Positions 12,330 through 22,650 of a stretch of 64,000 nt of DNA are shown in pieces. The notes under the pieces were generated by a model, which saw nothing but the letters and a program-made list of their open reading frames with translations, made no database searches and was not told the DNA's origin. Origin of the DNA: Fasciolopsis buskii (Eukaryota > Platyhelminthes > Trematoda > Plagiorchiida > Fasciolidae). The position numbers and the translations under genes are program-made. Where the stretch lies: positions 110,605 to 174,604 of the forward strand of contig LUCM01005137.1 of the NCBI GenBank assembly GCA_008360955.1, in the 5' to 3' direction. Within the stretch, counting starts at the first letter, position 1. Every line of letters begins with the position of its first letter.

Positions 12330-12740
12330 GGTTTTCTTCTCAGCAGTAATTCGCATCTGGATGGATGAACAAAATTTCCCCGGAAGCACACAACTAGTTT
12401 TGCGGTTATTGCCGCTCCAGATATACGTACCTGATATTCTCCTGTCAACCATTCCTGTACTAGTGTGCTTTTTTCGTAGGTTCCTACTGGAATCTCATGT
12501 GAACTGTTAGGAGCGTGCATGGGTAATAAGTCCATTGAAGAATCAATTCACAGTCATAATGATTAAAATGAGATTCTAGTGAGAACCGAAGAAATGAGCG
12601 TACTAGTATAAGAATGGTTGGCCGAAGAATACCGAGTACGTGTACCTGAAGATTGGCAATAACGACGAAACCGGTCATATGCTTCCGGGGGCATTGTGTT
12701 CATCCTTCCGTATGAAAAAATACTACTAAGAACTAAAACG
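12330..12740. repeat. Long inverted repeat (foldback element), copy B
   Basis: Left arm about 12330-12522 is the imperfect reverse complement of right arm about 12543-12740, around a centre of about 20 nt. Matching blocks run the whole length: GGATGGATGAAC versus GGAAGGATGAAC (reverse complement), CCCCGGAAGCA, GTTATTGCC, CAACCATTC, TACTAGT and GAATCTCAT. Identity between arms is about two-thirds to three-quarters by eye. The right arm matches copy A (140-310) and the left-arm orientation matches copy C (57227-57316). A 60-100 codon frame on the minus strand (12248-12678) is a by-product. A transcript would fold into a long near-continuous hairpin. It could be a foldback or MITE element or a hairpin-RNA source. 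Confidence 0.8.
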
Positions 12741-12889
12741 TGAATTCAGTTTGTGCATTTTTAAAACGAATTCTTTATTCAGACGTTTAGCTTTGCAACT
12801 GACTGCATCACACTATATACCTTTTTCCTCGAGGAACTAGCAAATGTTTGCTAAACGTTTTCAGTCATTTCATTTTAAATTTAATTCAG

Positions 12890-13069
12890 ACCAAGACAAA
12901 TTCCATAAAAACTGAACAACAATTTGCTTTCCGTACACATTTAAGTGCAATACACCACTTTACTTTGAGCGCCGTAAACTGTTGCCCAAAATATCCATTG
13001 GGTACCAAAGTACTCCCAGCGATGTATAATTTACCTGTTAAAACCGCATCAGTTAACTTCCAATGGTAG
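12890..13069 (+). CDS. Possible terminal exon, unidentified
   Basis: An acceptor (TTTAATTCAG) with a T-rich tract precedes 59 open codons ending in TAG. The predicted peptide contains NCCPKYPLGTK and ends VKTASVNFQW. There is no poly(A) signal close by and no recognisable family. The length is within chance. It is listed because the acceptor is well formed and the frame is open exactly from it. Confidence 0.12.
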   Translation, partial: TKTNSIKTEQQFAFRTHLSAIHHFTLSAVNCCPKYPLGTKVLPAMYNLPVKTASVNFQW

Positions 13070-14290
13070 AACTAGCTACGTTGTCATTGTTGTGGAGAAA
13101 GCGGACGATTATCCCATTGATTAAGTTAATTTGACCTTAGTTGGTTGAAAAACGCATTGCAAATTTGCTGTTTTCCTTAGACAACACCTTGAGACTCTGC
13201 GAGGCAATCTTTTCTTGATATGACACTTTGATTAATAAGTTATCTCCACTTTTACAGTTTTTGTCGTTGGCTTGCTATCGTAGCTCCGATACCAAACAAA
13301 AGCATCAGCTGTGAAGCATAACAAAGCAAAACATTGTGGTGTACCAGACATTGGGTTTTGAAATTACCGCGCCAAAGGCATTTTGTGGATAAAAATTTCT
13401 GCTCTTAATTTATTGCAGAAATTTCTGAGTAACTTAATTTTCCCCGGAACCGCATTCTTTTATGTGAGATCTGATTTCGAGGATGCCAAATTTACAGGCA
13501 TGTGCAGTGTTGAATACCAGTTACCTGCAGGCTTAGTGGTTGACCGGATGAGATAGAATTTGCATTTTAGAAAAAAGGCACCTAGCGGAACGATTGTATT
13601 TTACTGGGTGTCTGAGGATCACCAAAAATGCAAGCTTTGGGAATCCGGTAGTCACGTGTCTATTTAGAAGTTCTAAGAAATGTCAAAAGTTTATCCTGGG
13701 AGGGGACGGTTAAACTGACTGGTTGTAAGTGAACACCAGTAATCTGTACACCGGAGGTGTACTGTTGTCTTTCAATGGCACCAGACATCCGAACCGGTGT
13801 AAATAACTGAAGAAGTCTGCATGCATTCATTGATACATGCATACTCGCACAACTTCATCCATACACACTTGCACACGAAAACAAGTGTGCATCTACATTC
13901 AAGGATAGACGCAAAGCATCATATATGTTTCCAAACACCCTCAGATCTAGCTCAAGCTGATATGTTGGTCAGCTGATCTGCAACTCTGTATGTTACAAAA
14001 GGCAATCTGGATTAAGAAGAAATCAACTGGTTTAACCAAAAATTATAGGGTTCAGACCTCTTTTATCAGCAAGTAGCACTTCATTTTTACCACCAGCAAT
14101 TTGTCTCTGCATCATGACTGAGGAATTTGGAAGCAGATTCCTTAACATTTTCAGAAACTCGTAATGAGTGGGAAGAAGCTTATTTTCCGCCTTAAACTAC
14201 TTCTCCGTTTTTCTTGATTCAATTAATAAGCAGTAAGCTACCCGTTTGGATTGCATCCTCATATACAGATCATTGTTTTTTTTTCCACAG
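13070..14290. other. No supported gene; one small hairpin
   Basis: An 8-bp inverted repeat CACACTTG/CAAGTGTG at 13864-13871 and 13882-13889 lies in a CA-rich run. The stretch ends in a strong pyrimidine tract before the candidate exon at 14291. Nothing else is supported. Confidence 0.5.
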
Positions 14291-14455
14291 CTCGGGGTTT
14301 TTGATGGTGTTCTGTGGACGGAACCTCTCGATTGTGCCTGTCTGCTCATCTGTTAGAACGTCTTCGCATACTAGATCAGCATATTTTAGAACTGTTGAGA
14401 AACCGCAAAGTAGACTAAATCAGGGAAAGCTGTATTATTGTTTTTTCAAAGAGAG
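14291..14455 (+). CDS. Possible internal exon, unidentified
   Basis: The acceptor is the best-formed in this part of the window: a run of nine T then CCACAG ending at 14290. The frame that follows is open for 61 codons to a TGA at 14475-14477 and encodes VFCGRNLSIVPVCSSVRTSS and a Lys/Gln-rich continuation. Donors are available at 14456 (GAGAG|GTCCGT), and just past the stop at GTACGT. No domain is recognised. The two cysteines and Ser/Arg richness do not point to a family. T-runs before AG are frequent in AT-rich DNA, so this remains speculative. Confidence 0.16.
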
Positions 14456-15376
14456 GTCCGTGACATCTACAGGATGAAAAGTACGTTTCCTGTCGAAAAC
14501 AGTTTTTTCGACAACGTTTGCCTATATTAAATTGGAAGAACAATTTAGTCTGAGCAAGTTTTTGATCCATTTTATCCCATTTGCAAACTCCTGCATATAA
14601 GGGATCGCATTATTTCCAACCTATAGATTTTCCTGAGTGTCGTTTTGAAACATTTAGCAGATAGTCTAAGGAACTCTGTTCACGAAGCCTTCTAACCCAT
14701 ACAGAAGTGAAGATTAACGAAGTAAGGCGCCTTACGTTGCCCTCTTATAAACTTCAGCAATTAAGAAATTGGCATTTACGATGACTGAACGCAGAAATCA
14801 ATCCTTTGACGAACGAATGTTAATCTTGTTGCAGTTCAAATGCATAATAGTTCGACGAAAATGAACGAGTCCGAACAAGGGTATTCGTAGAAAACTCATT
14901 GGGAAATGGTGGGTTGCTCAGAATAAACCGAAAATTAGCGTCATAGAATTTGCATTCTAATTTTCATAATCAAAGAATTTCACGCGAAGCAGTAGTGAGT
15001 TGCTTTTCACTTCGCCTCGTTTGCGACGTTAAGCATTAAAAGAAATATCAACTAAAAGTTTGAGCAGGGAATCGAAAAAAGTTACTCCATTGTTTTCTGC
15101 CATTGAGGTGTGTCTCCCGGGGACTAGATAATGACGCAATAGGTGGAAGGAAACAGTTCTCGAAAACAATGTCGCTGTTTCATCAGACAATTCGGATGAA
15201 AATATTTCATTTGATAAATGAAAGTTCAGTGATTCCAAAATGGGGACTTAAGATACGCCGTGTTTGAACTCAGATATGATGCAGAAAAACACATACAAAA
15301 GACTTAACAATACTTCACACTTATTAACATTATCCTATTTGTAAAAAATCGATCACCTTGTACAGCCGTTTTTCAG
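14456..15376. other. No supported feature
   Basis: Contains a minus-strand frame (15029-15238) without motifs. No repeats shared with the rest of the window. Confidence 0.5.
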
Positions 15377-15567
15377 TCGCCGCACGTATCAAAAACAGTT
15401 GGCTGCTAGACCGATCATTCTGGAGTCACTCACAGATTTCGCTTACGTCTGCAGTTAACGACACTAATTTATCCCAGACAAGATCATTGAATCAAATTAG
15501 CCGTGTACAGAAGCCCAGCAAACGATACAGGGCTAGTGCAGAAAAGTTTAGTCAGACTATCAAATGA
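15377..15567 (+). CDS. Possible terminal exon, Ser/Arg-rich, unidentified
   Basis: The acceptor GCCGTTTTTCAG precedes an open stretch of about 63 codons that ends at TGA (15565-15567). The peptide is Ser/Gln/Arg-rich, ending KPSKRYRASAEKFSQTIK, which would suit a disordered C-terminus. There is no AATAAA within 300 nt downstream and no known family. Low confidence. Confidence 0.12.
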
Positions 15568-16179
15568 ATTTCGTTAACAACTATCCTGAATGTACAGTAT
15601 GATAGTGCTATTCCTTTTAAATACGGATCGCTTGAATTGAAGAGTAAGTAATAGGTAGATGAGAATTCATAGCAAAAGACGAACCCAGGAAGGGTTTCAT
15701 TCTGCTCTTGGGAGCGTAACTAGTGCGATAATTTCTCATCATATCAAACCGTCCTTCCAAGTGATCACGTGGTACGTTCCCCTATGGGAAACGTTTAGTG
15801 GCGGAATTCGTCTACCGACACCCCTGTAAGATCGAAGTTGTCATTTTTTAAAACGTTACACTACCATTCATCATAATCGAGGGCATTCACTTTCACATTC
15901 AAACATTCTTCTGCAAAGAACCCTTTTTGGGTAAATTCGGTCTTACTCAAGGAAAACCGCAAGATAAATGATAGGTAAGTCAAAAGTGAAACACTAATTG
16001 CATTTGGGACAAATGAATGATCCATCTTCTAAGTAGTGTTTGAATCAGTGCATCTGATATAACGAAATAAGAATGACGTAATGAAATTAACGTGTTTTTG
16101 AAATGTCAGTACAACCATGCGTATGGATAGTCTTTGTTGCGCAAAGCGCAAACGAAATAATGAAGAATTTTCGGCACCA
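15568..16179. other. No supported feature
   Basis: AT-rich spacer. The only structure noticed is a short palindrome at about 16138-16152 (TTGCGC-AAA-GCGCAA). Confidence 0.45.
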
Positions 16180-16218
16180 CAATTTTTGAAAAATAAAACT
16201 TACTTGTTTCAAAAATTG
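16180..16218. repeat. Perfect 12-bp hairpin
   Basis: CAATTTTTGAAA at 16180-16191 is the exact reverse complement of TTTCAAAAATTG at 16207-16218, with a 15-nt loop. Being AT-rich, it could be a chance palindrome or the core of an eroded short inverted-repeat element. Confidence 0.6.
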
Positions 16219-16888
16219 GCTTGTCTGTCAGCCTAATGTTATATTCTACAGGAATTGTTACTGTTTTTTCGTTATGTCATAGTGAGATGATTCGTCGACG
16301 AGTGGATTAACTGTCTGTTGTTAAAACAGTTTGGGCAGCCTGACTCAGGTTAGGTTAGTGCTTATCTCCAGCTTCCGGAGCTCTAGCGTGTTCATCAAAA
16401 TGTCGCTACTCTGCCTACGGCTTTCACATTTTGGATGTTTTGCCATTGAATATTTTCTGCAGAATGCTATAGCTGGTCCTACAATGTGTGTGCAGTAGTG
16501 CTGTTGCATTTTTCTTGGCAAACAGAGCATTCTAAACACTCTACTGCATGAAGATAAAAAGAAAATTCAGTGCACTATAGACTGTTTGGCTACTGTGTTT
16601 TCCGGGGATGATGTGTTTGCTTGTGTTCACTGAGTAAAATATTCCGCCTAGACTATAGTCAGTCTGTGTTCAAACTCTCTTTCACCGCTGACAAGTATGC
16701 GATAGTCACTAGCTTCGGTGTCCTCGGTAGCTTAAGCACAAGTGAAACTGTTGACGGAGATGAGATCAAACTGCCAACTTAAGAGACAAAGTAACCAGTT
16801 TGATAAAAATAGTATTTGCATTTCAATTTAATTGAAGATAAAATTGTTTTTTTCATTTCCAATACTCGTGGAACATACTCGTTATCAG

Positions 16889-17004
16889 TACAGTGGGCAG
16901 AAAATTACTACCGAAGGATATCAAGCGTGGCAAGAAAAAGACTGAATTTGGTACATGGTCACACTCGAGCGTCATTCTCGTTCATGGGTCTCTGTCTGGT
17001 TCCG
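16889..17004 (+). CDS. Possible internal exon, unidentified
   Basis: The segment lies between the acceptor TTATCAG and the donor CCG|GTAAAAGT. It is open in one frame and encodes QWAENYYRRISSVARKRLN and about twenty further residues. The surrounding frame stays open from 16816 to 17124 (102 codons), longer than most here but still within expectation for 64 kb at this composition. No domain is recognised; a basic helix-like segment is all that can be seen. Confidence 0.13.
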
Positions 17005-19639
17005 GTAAAAGTAATTATTTTAAAATCTAGCCTCGAAGGGCGTCTGAATTTTAACTTGTCTGGCCTTCTCATGGCACATTTACAAATCTGTATGAACCAA
17101 ATGTGCAGCACCAACCGCATGTGATGCAGATGTAACAGAGAGAACTACCCAGTTGAAATCAGTAACAAGTGAATGAAGCAATTTGTGGGCATCTTTTCAG
17201 AATGTCTAAAGAAACAGAAATATTCCTCAAAATGCTACCCTTTTTTGTGAAAAATACAATACCGGAAATATAGAGAAAATTGCCTCGTTGCATTTGGACT
17301 TCCCATTTGTTCACTTCTCCCAAAGCGGTGAAATCAAAGCCCAACCCGAAACTATGTCGCACCTAATAAGCGATCAATAGGTAAAGATGCAAACCTGCTG
17401 GAGGACGAAAATATTTGATTTTTCTTCATCTAACACCCAAAAACAGCTACCATTCAGGGTCGTTGAATTCTTTTGGGAATTATGACTGACCACTGTGACT
17501 TTTTTTATTCAATTAAGTTTTATTGCAACAGTCGAGGGGATTGTTATGCCAGAGGCGATCAATGTTAACCTCCCCAGTTGGAACAAGTGATACAATTTGA
17601 AAAGGTTCACGGAGACAATCAGAAACCACTTATTCTCCCTACATCTTAGAATTATGATGTTCTATTTGTAATGTTGCGCAAAACAGAGGAATGACTAGTA
17701 GGATTGACATAATCCCTGATACGAACAATTTAAATCATGCTATTCGATGATAAAATTTACCTGGCTGGTTTACAAAATCTGACATTTTGTGAAAAGCTCA
17801 GGGTACTAAGAGAAACGATAAATTGTTCAACTGGAACCCAACAACATCGACAGCAGCTGTGCTCAAAGAATGACCTAAAGGTTTAGTCTGACAAATTTTA
17901 GAGTTAACAAATCCTTGGGTGTTTGAAGCAGTAGAAGTCTGTGTCAACTCATACCAGAACATGCTTGGGCAATATTGCTAACAAGTCTATTTCAAATAAC
18001 TATGCTGTTTCGTCTGCAAGTCAGATTTCACTGATAAACATATACAATGGTTCCGAGGACAGACAAGGACTGCTGCTTGAAAACGTGACTGGCTGTGGAA
18101 GGTTTCAAACCCGTGAATTTCATATTCAACCACCACAAACGGACCATTCCATGAGAGTTGATGTGACTGGATTTCATAATGACGGACTACAATAGTGTGC
18201 AGGAATGTGTACGAAACTGACTGATCCACAGTGGTGATCTATTCTTTGCCTCTGCTAGCAATCAATACAGAAGCTGTACGCATCTTTGTACTCCGCATGA
18301 TCATTGAATCACATTTCTTGAGCATGCCAGATACAGGAAACGATATTATCAGCTGTATTTTTCAGGAAATCATGTGAAATCTGGTAACTCAGATTGATGA
18401 ATGTTGTCACTTTACTACGTCCAACTATAGCATATGCAAAACTTTTACAAACGGTCTAGCCGTGCCGATTAAGCTAACCAGTGTGTTGCAGCAAGCGGCT
18501 TGTCGCACCCTCGGGAAGTTAGTAAATTTCCAATGGAATTAAAGAACAGTAGCGCTCCTTGGTAATAAGCGACGCCTTCCAGTAAATTATATTTCCGATA
18601 ATTTGATAAGATGGTTTGAGTTGGATATTATGCGACTTATTGAAAATAGCGAGCCCTGACTTTTTATCCCTCTAAACATCCTTTTGGATTTTTTGCATGA
18701 GCCTCGGGAAAATGGTATCCCGGTATCTTCTGTAAGGTTTGTCGCCGACTCTTGAGTGTACTAGCTAACTTTCTCGACGTCCAGAGGACAATTATAGTGT
18801 GATGAAGATTCTCAAAATCTTTGACGAATCCAAACAATATGTCGCGACAAACATACATGTAAGTCACAATAATTTACCCCTACAATCGAAAAGGCCCTTG
18901 GATAGGGCGTTTCTACAACGAAAAAATGCACAAGCTTCGTTGAGGCTTTTAAACCTGAATGCTAAATTGTGGATTGAGTAGAAAGTGCTGCAACCTGCAT
19001 AGTATCTACGCAGTACAGAAATATCAGATCGACAATTTAGAATAGTCAGTGGTAAACTCTCCGCGGAAGTGAATACAAGAGGTTACCACCCACAAAATCT
19101 ATGGAGCTGGCGTTCCATCTCGATGACTTTCAAATTAATAGTTTTCGTACTGGAAAAGCACATTATGTGAGGCTAGTTTATTTAGCATGTTCAGATTTTG
19201 CTTGTGCTTATAAATTTTATTTTGTCATTTTATCAGCACATCACAGTCCAATAAATCGAGCTACTCGGTCTCGCCGGACTCGCAAAGAAACAGATTGAGG
19301 TTACTAGAGTCCAGTACCGAATGTAACTGAGTGGCCGTTTCTCACATTTTGTTCAGTGACTCTGAATACTTGATTAAATATCCGAGGACCTTTGGAGTTC
19401 AGATTTCAGAATAGATATAGTATTTCTAGTGGTGATGCTATATTTTGTCAGCCTTTTACTTGAATTGAAACCTTTAGGTTATATTACCTGAACATTTGTG
19501 CGACGTCAGTCAAATGTAAAACATCTGTCATGGTATGCTCAGAGACAGAAAGGACTGATTGAAGCAAAGTTTCGGAAAAGAAGCAAATTACCCAGTAATT
19601 GCTGAATATCCTAGGCTAGCATTCGAATCCCGTATGATA
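17005..19639. other. No supported feature
   Basis: Several 60-85 codon frames on both strands (for example 17941-18195 plus and 17987-18229 minus, which overlap each other) carry no recognisable motif. No internal repeats. Confidence 0.5.
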
Positions 19640-20060
19640 ACCGTACTTTCTACACAATGGTACTACCAACAGCATGGTGGCAGCAGTTTCATTCCGCTCA
19701 GAACCACCCCTGTTTACCAGGTCCGAAAGTGAAGCGACACCAAACCTCATGGACCACCCATAATCCGATGACTGACTGACAGTGCATTCCCATGTGCGAC
19801 TCCGACTTGGTCACCCTCGTTTGCTAAGGCCCCCATGTTCGAGTAATTCCCCGGTGGACAGATTCTGGCGAGCTTGCAAACAAGTATAAAAAGGGGTTGG
19901 ATTAGGGTCATCGGTTTCCGATTTGTGACCAGTAAAGCATGGGCACATACACGTACCTCAAAACGTGTTTTGCTCATCTCTGATGACACGAGCATAAACA
20001 AACAGAGGGTCACATACCTACCAGCTTATCGTAATGTCATCATGTTAGTATGCGCGTAAA
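19640..20060. other. GC-rich island with a TATA-like box
   Basis: From about 19680 to 19865 the base composition rises to roughly half G+C, unlike the AT-rich surroundings. It is followed by TATAAAAAGGGG at 19885-19896. An ATTCGAATCCC motif resembling a pol III B box lies at 19622-19632 but has no A box at the right distance. Open frames run on both strands (19747-20013 minus, 19874-20059 plus). The island could be a promoter region, a transferred or LTR-type element, or a fragment of a GC-richer repeat; no direct repeats or primer-binding site were identified. Confidence 0.25.
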
Positions 20061-20989
20061 TGTACACCTTCCTCCACGCCGTGCTGCAATCAACGTCTGG
20101 CGTTCCATGACCGCGAAATAACTAACAGCTCCAAACCAATTTGAACTTATCAACACCATCTGAGCAGATTTGTCGTGGGTATGAAAATCATCATTTTCAG
20201 ATCGCCTCCCTTATCTTGAGACATCAGCTAAGGGAGGTAACGAAAAATGCCCAATGTAATAATAAAATTGCAGACGAGCGCACGTTCTCAACTTGTGCTG
20301 CTGAACTTGTGTATCTTGTGTTGCAAAACGGAAGCCATATTTGTTGATTTACTTATCAAGTTAATTTTATTAGAAAGCAAAGTCGTTCAATGGGTATACT
20401 CGAAGTAGTTACCGAACTAGGCTAGACTTGACCTTAATGCTAAATGACTCGAAACAATGTCCCGTGCAGTCATAATAAAGAAGTGCATGTAGACTGGATG
20501 GACCAGTCCATTCTACGTGAGTGCCATCTCATTCGATGATTGAATTTCCGATGATTATCTCAAGTAATGGTCGAGTCTATGAGTACCAGATTTTGATGTC
20601 TGCCATAGGAGTTGGACTGCCTGTTTGCAAAGAAAGGCAGTTCAAGTAATCTAGTATTTCTGGCTGTCAACGGAATGTGCCACTCATGAGCAGAAATTTG
20701 GCATATGACAATCATCATCACGTATCTCATCTACTTCACTGGTTACCACCTGAGTAGGATGAATTCCCACATCCTTTCAAACTCCGATTTCTTCAAGCTG
20801 TCGCAATGGAAGATCATTCCAACTCCCCCTGTTGTTGTGATTTCCTACGAATGTTTTTGCATTAGCTTCAGAAATAAATCACCAAAAATATACATGTCTA
20901 CCTGCAACCTTTGTATTCAGGTTTGTGATCGAGTATATTTATTTGTAAATGAAGTACAGAGCAGTAATCCATACGATTAACTTTCCGAG
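20061..20989. other. No supported gene upstream of LINE relic
   Basis: A 91-codon plus-strand frame (20705-20980) has no motif. Composition becomes pyrimidine-rich towards 21000, where the LINE relic begins. Confidence 0.4.
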
Positions 20990-21628
20990 TCGCTTTATCT
21001 GCACGGTGGATGAGACAAGAAGGCCATCTAAGCCAAATACGGCTATCCTGTCTCCCAGTTTACTACCAAGCCTGATCTATTGAGTCATTAAGTGAGTTAT
21101 CAGATGAAGTCCCGGGATCATTATTGTCTGTCTTCTCTCAAATCACTTGACCATTACACAAACAAGGGCTCTCTCATTCTTACGCCCATTCTACGCATCT
21201 ACATAGTCATCAGAAGCTCATCACCCTCACTGGCTTTCGCGGAATGAATCGCAGTATTGAATTTGCTCATCAGGTTCCTCAAACTTCCTTTCTCGCTGCA
21301 CTTTTTCCTAGCCACAACTCAGATATCCTCCTCGTCAAACGACATCCACCTCAAGATTTGTAGCTGCATTTTCCACTTATTTTTTTATCCCAGCGCCAAG
21401 TGTCTATGCCTTTATTTATCATTCAGCTGTCACTTATCGACTACTGAGTCTTGAATTTTCCAAACACTATTTTTAAATCGCATGGTTGAAATTCCGACTT
21501 TCTTTCTGTCACTAACTGTGTACTGTTTACGGCTCCCCTCAGCACTAGACTTGACCACTTTTGATTTCCTACCTGCAGGCATTAAATTTTTTTAACGAGA
21601 ACCTGAACAGTTTACAATAGTTATCAAT

Positions 21629-21799
21629 TTCTGTCAACTAATTGACCTCCCGACAAATACTCATAATAAATCTGGGAACCATGCTCAAAATTTCAATCCT
21701 GTCTGCACTGCTTTTCATTCTCTGCAGTAAGCTGTCCCCAATTTTCCCCATTTTAGCTCATCGGACCCTTGTGTTGTCAAATCCCTCACCAACTTCACC
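21629..21799 (+). pseudogene. LINE endonuclease remnant
   Basis: One frame reads FCQLIDLPTNTHN, then an internal stop, then SSSDPCVVKSL. In intact LINE endonucleases this is the last third of the domain, where a QLI..PT motif is followed by a D-x-V block and a SDH motif whose His is catalytic. Here the SDH triplet reads SDP, so the catalytic His is lost, and there is a nonsense codon between the motifs. It is therefore non-functional. Confidence 0.7.
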
Positions 21800-22441
21800 C
21801 GCCGAAACCCACCACAGTTGTCAAGACAGCCAGTTTTTCATTATGATCCAGACAACTGAGACGATCTCTGCGATTTCTTGGCTTCTTATTCTTTGAATGA
21901 CTTTCGTTTCACTTCTGATTTATCCGCACCTGTTTCACTGACATTATTGTTCAAGAGATAAATGCTTTCATTCTGCCATTTTGAAACCCGGAAGACAGTA
22001 TATCATGAATTGTTTAATCACACCTGAAATTGCGTGGTTTGATTAAAACGCCAAGCATCCCGCTACTGAGCCGCTAGCCAACCCCGCTTCTTACCACCGC
22101 TTTTTCAAGTCAGAAGCGAATTTTTGCTGAACAAGGAAAATCATCAGAAGGCTTCGTTCGTTGCAAAGCCTTTTGAACTTTTTGACCCATACGCCACCCA
22201 CAGTCGAAAATCTTTGGCCACTTGTGAAAGCCGTCTCTCAAAGTTTTCCCTGTTACTACTTTCCATCGCTTTGTAATTCTTAATGTGTTCTTGCTTTTGG
22301 ACCACACAAGAAAGGTTAGGTTTTAGCTTGCTGATTTACCTCCAGTTTTACTTTGCCCAGCTATATAACTCCCTCTTCTGTTTCTATTTCCACTAGTTAC
22401 CATTTACACCTCTTCCTGGCACCATAAACGTTTACCAAGCG

Positions 22442-22600
22442 TTACACTCTTTGGACTTGCGCAAACCACCCGGTCCGGACGGTATTCCACCTGTTGTCCT
22501 TAAAATGTACATCATCGAGTTGACCCCGCTTTCACGAAGCCTTGTATGCACTTCCCTCCATCTTTCGTCCTTCCCAACTCTTTAAATCATACCAAAAGTT
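22442..22600 (+). pseudogene. LINE reverse transcriptase N-terminal remnant
   Basis: The frame reads ALHSLDLRKPPGPDG and continues IPPVVLKM, a near-consensus match to LINE RT region 1 (SLDPRKAxGPDGIPPxVLK). The following residues, rich in Leu/Ser with a frameshift near 22585, resemble region 2. No motif A (AFD), SG.PQGS or YADD box follows. Confidence 0.8.
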
Positions 22601-22650
22601 CTATTTCCATCCCGGTGCTTCCTTCCACTCGAACAGTTACCTTCTGATTT

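Larger units (their letters stand above)
20990..22650 (+). mobile_element. Degenerate non-LTR retrotransposon (jockey/CR1-like LINE), 3'-truncated
   Basis: Conceptual translation of the plus strand gives LINE landmarks in order but in shifting frames with stops. There is an apurinic-endonuclease-type segment (21629-21799), the usual linker between endonuclease and reverse transcriptase (about 21800-22390, including FHYDPDN then DDLCDFLASY), and the start of the RT domain (22442-22600, LRKPPGPDGIPPVVLK). The sequence then loses similarity, so the catalytic RT boxes and 3' end are missing, an unusual loss since LINEs are normally truncated at the 5' end. The pyrimidine-rich coding strand contrasts with its surroundings. 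The family differs from the 32.6-kb element at aligned positions. Confidence 0.75.

Noticed and set aside
13730..13810. Possible further foldback copy (CCGGAGGTGTAC then a GAACC block)
   Set aside because: The first 12 bases match copy C exactly, but the remainder aligns only with gaps; too weak to count as a member.
19615..19640. tRNA T-arm-like ATTCGAATCCC
   Set aside because: Upstream sequence does not provide an A box or cloverleaf; one short motif is not enough.
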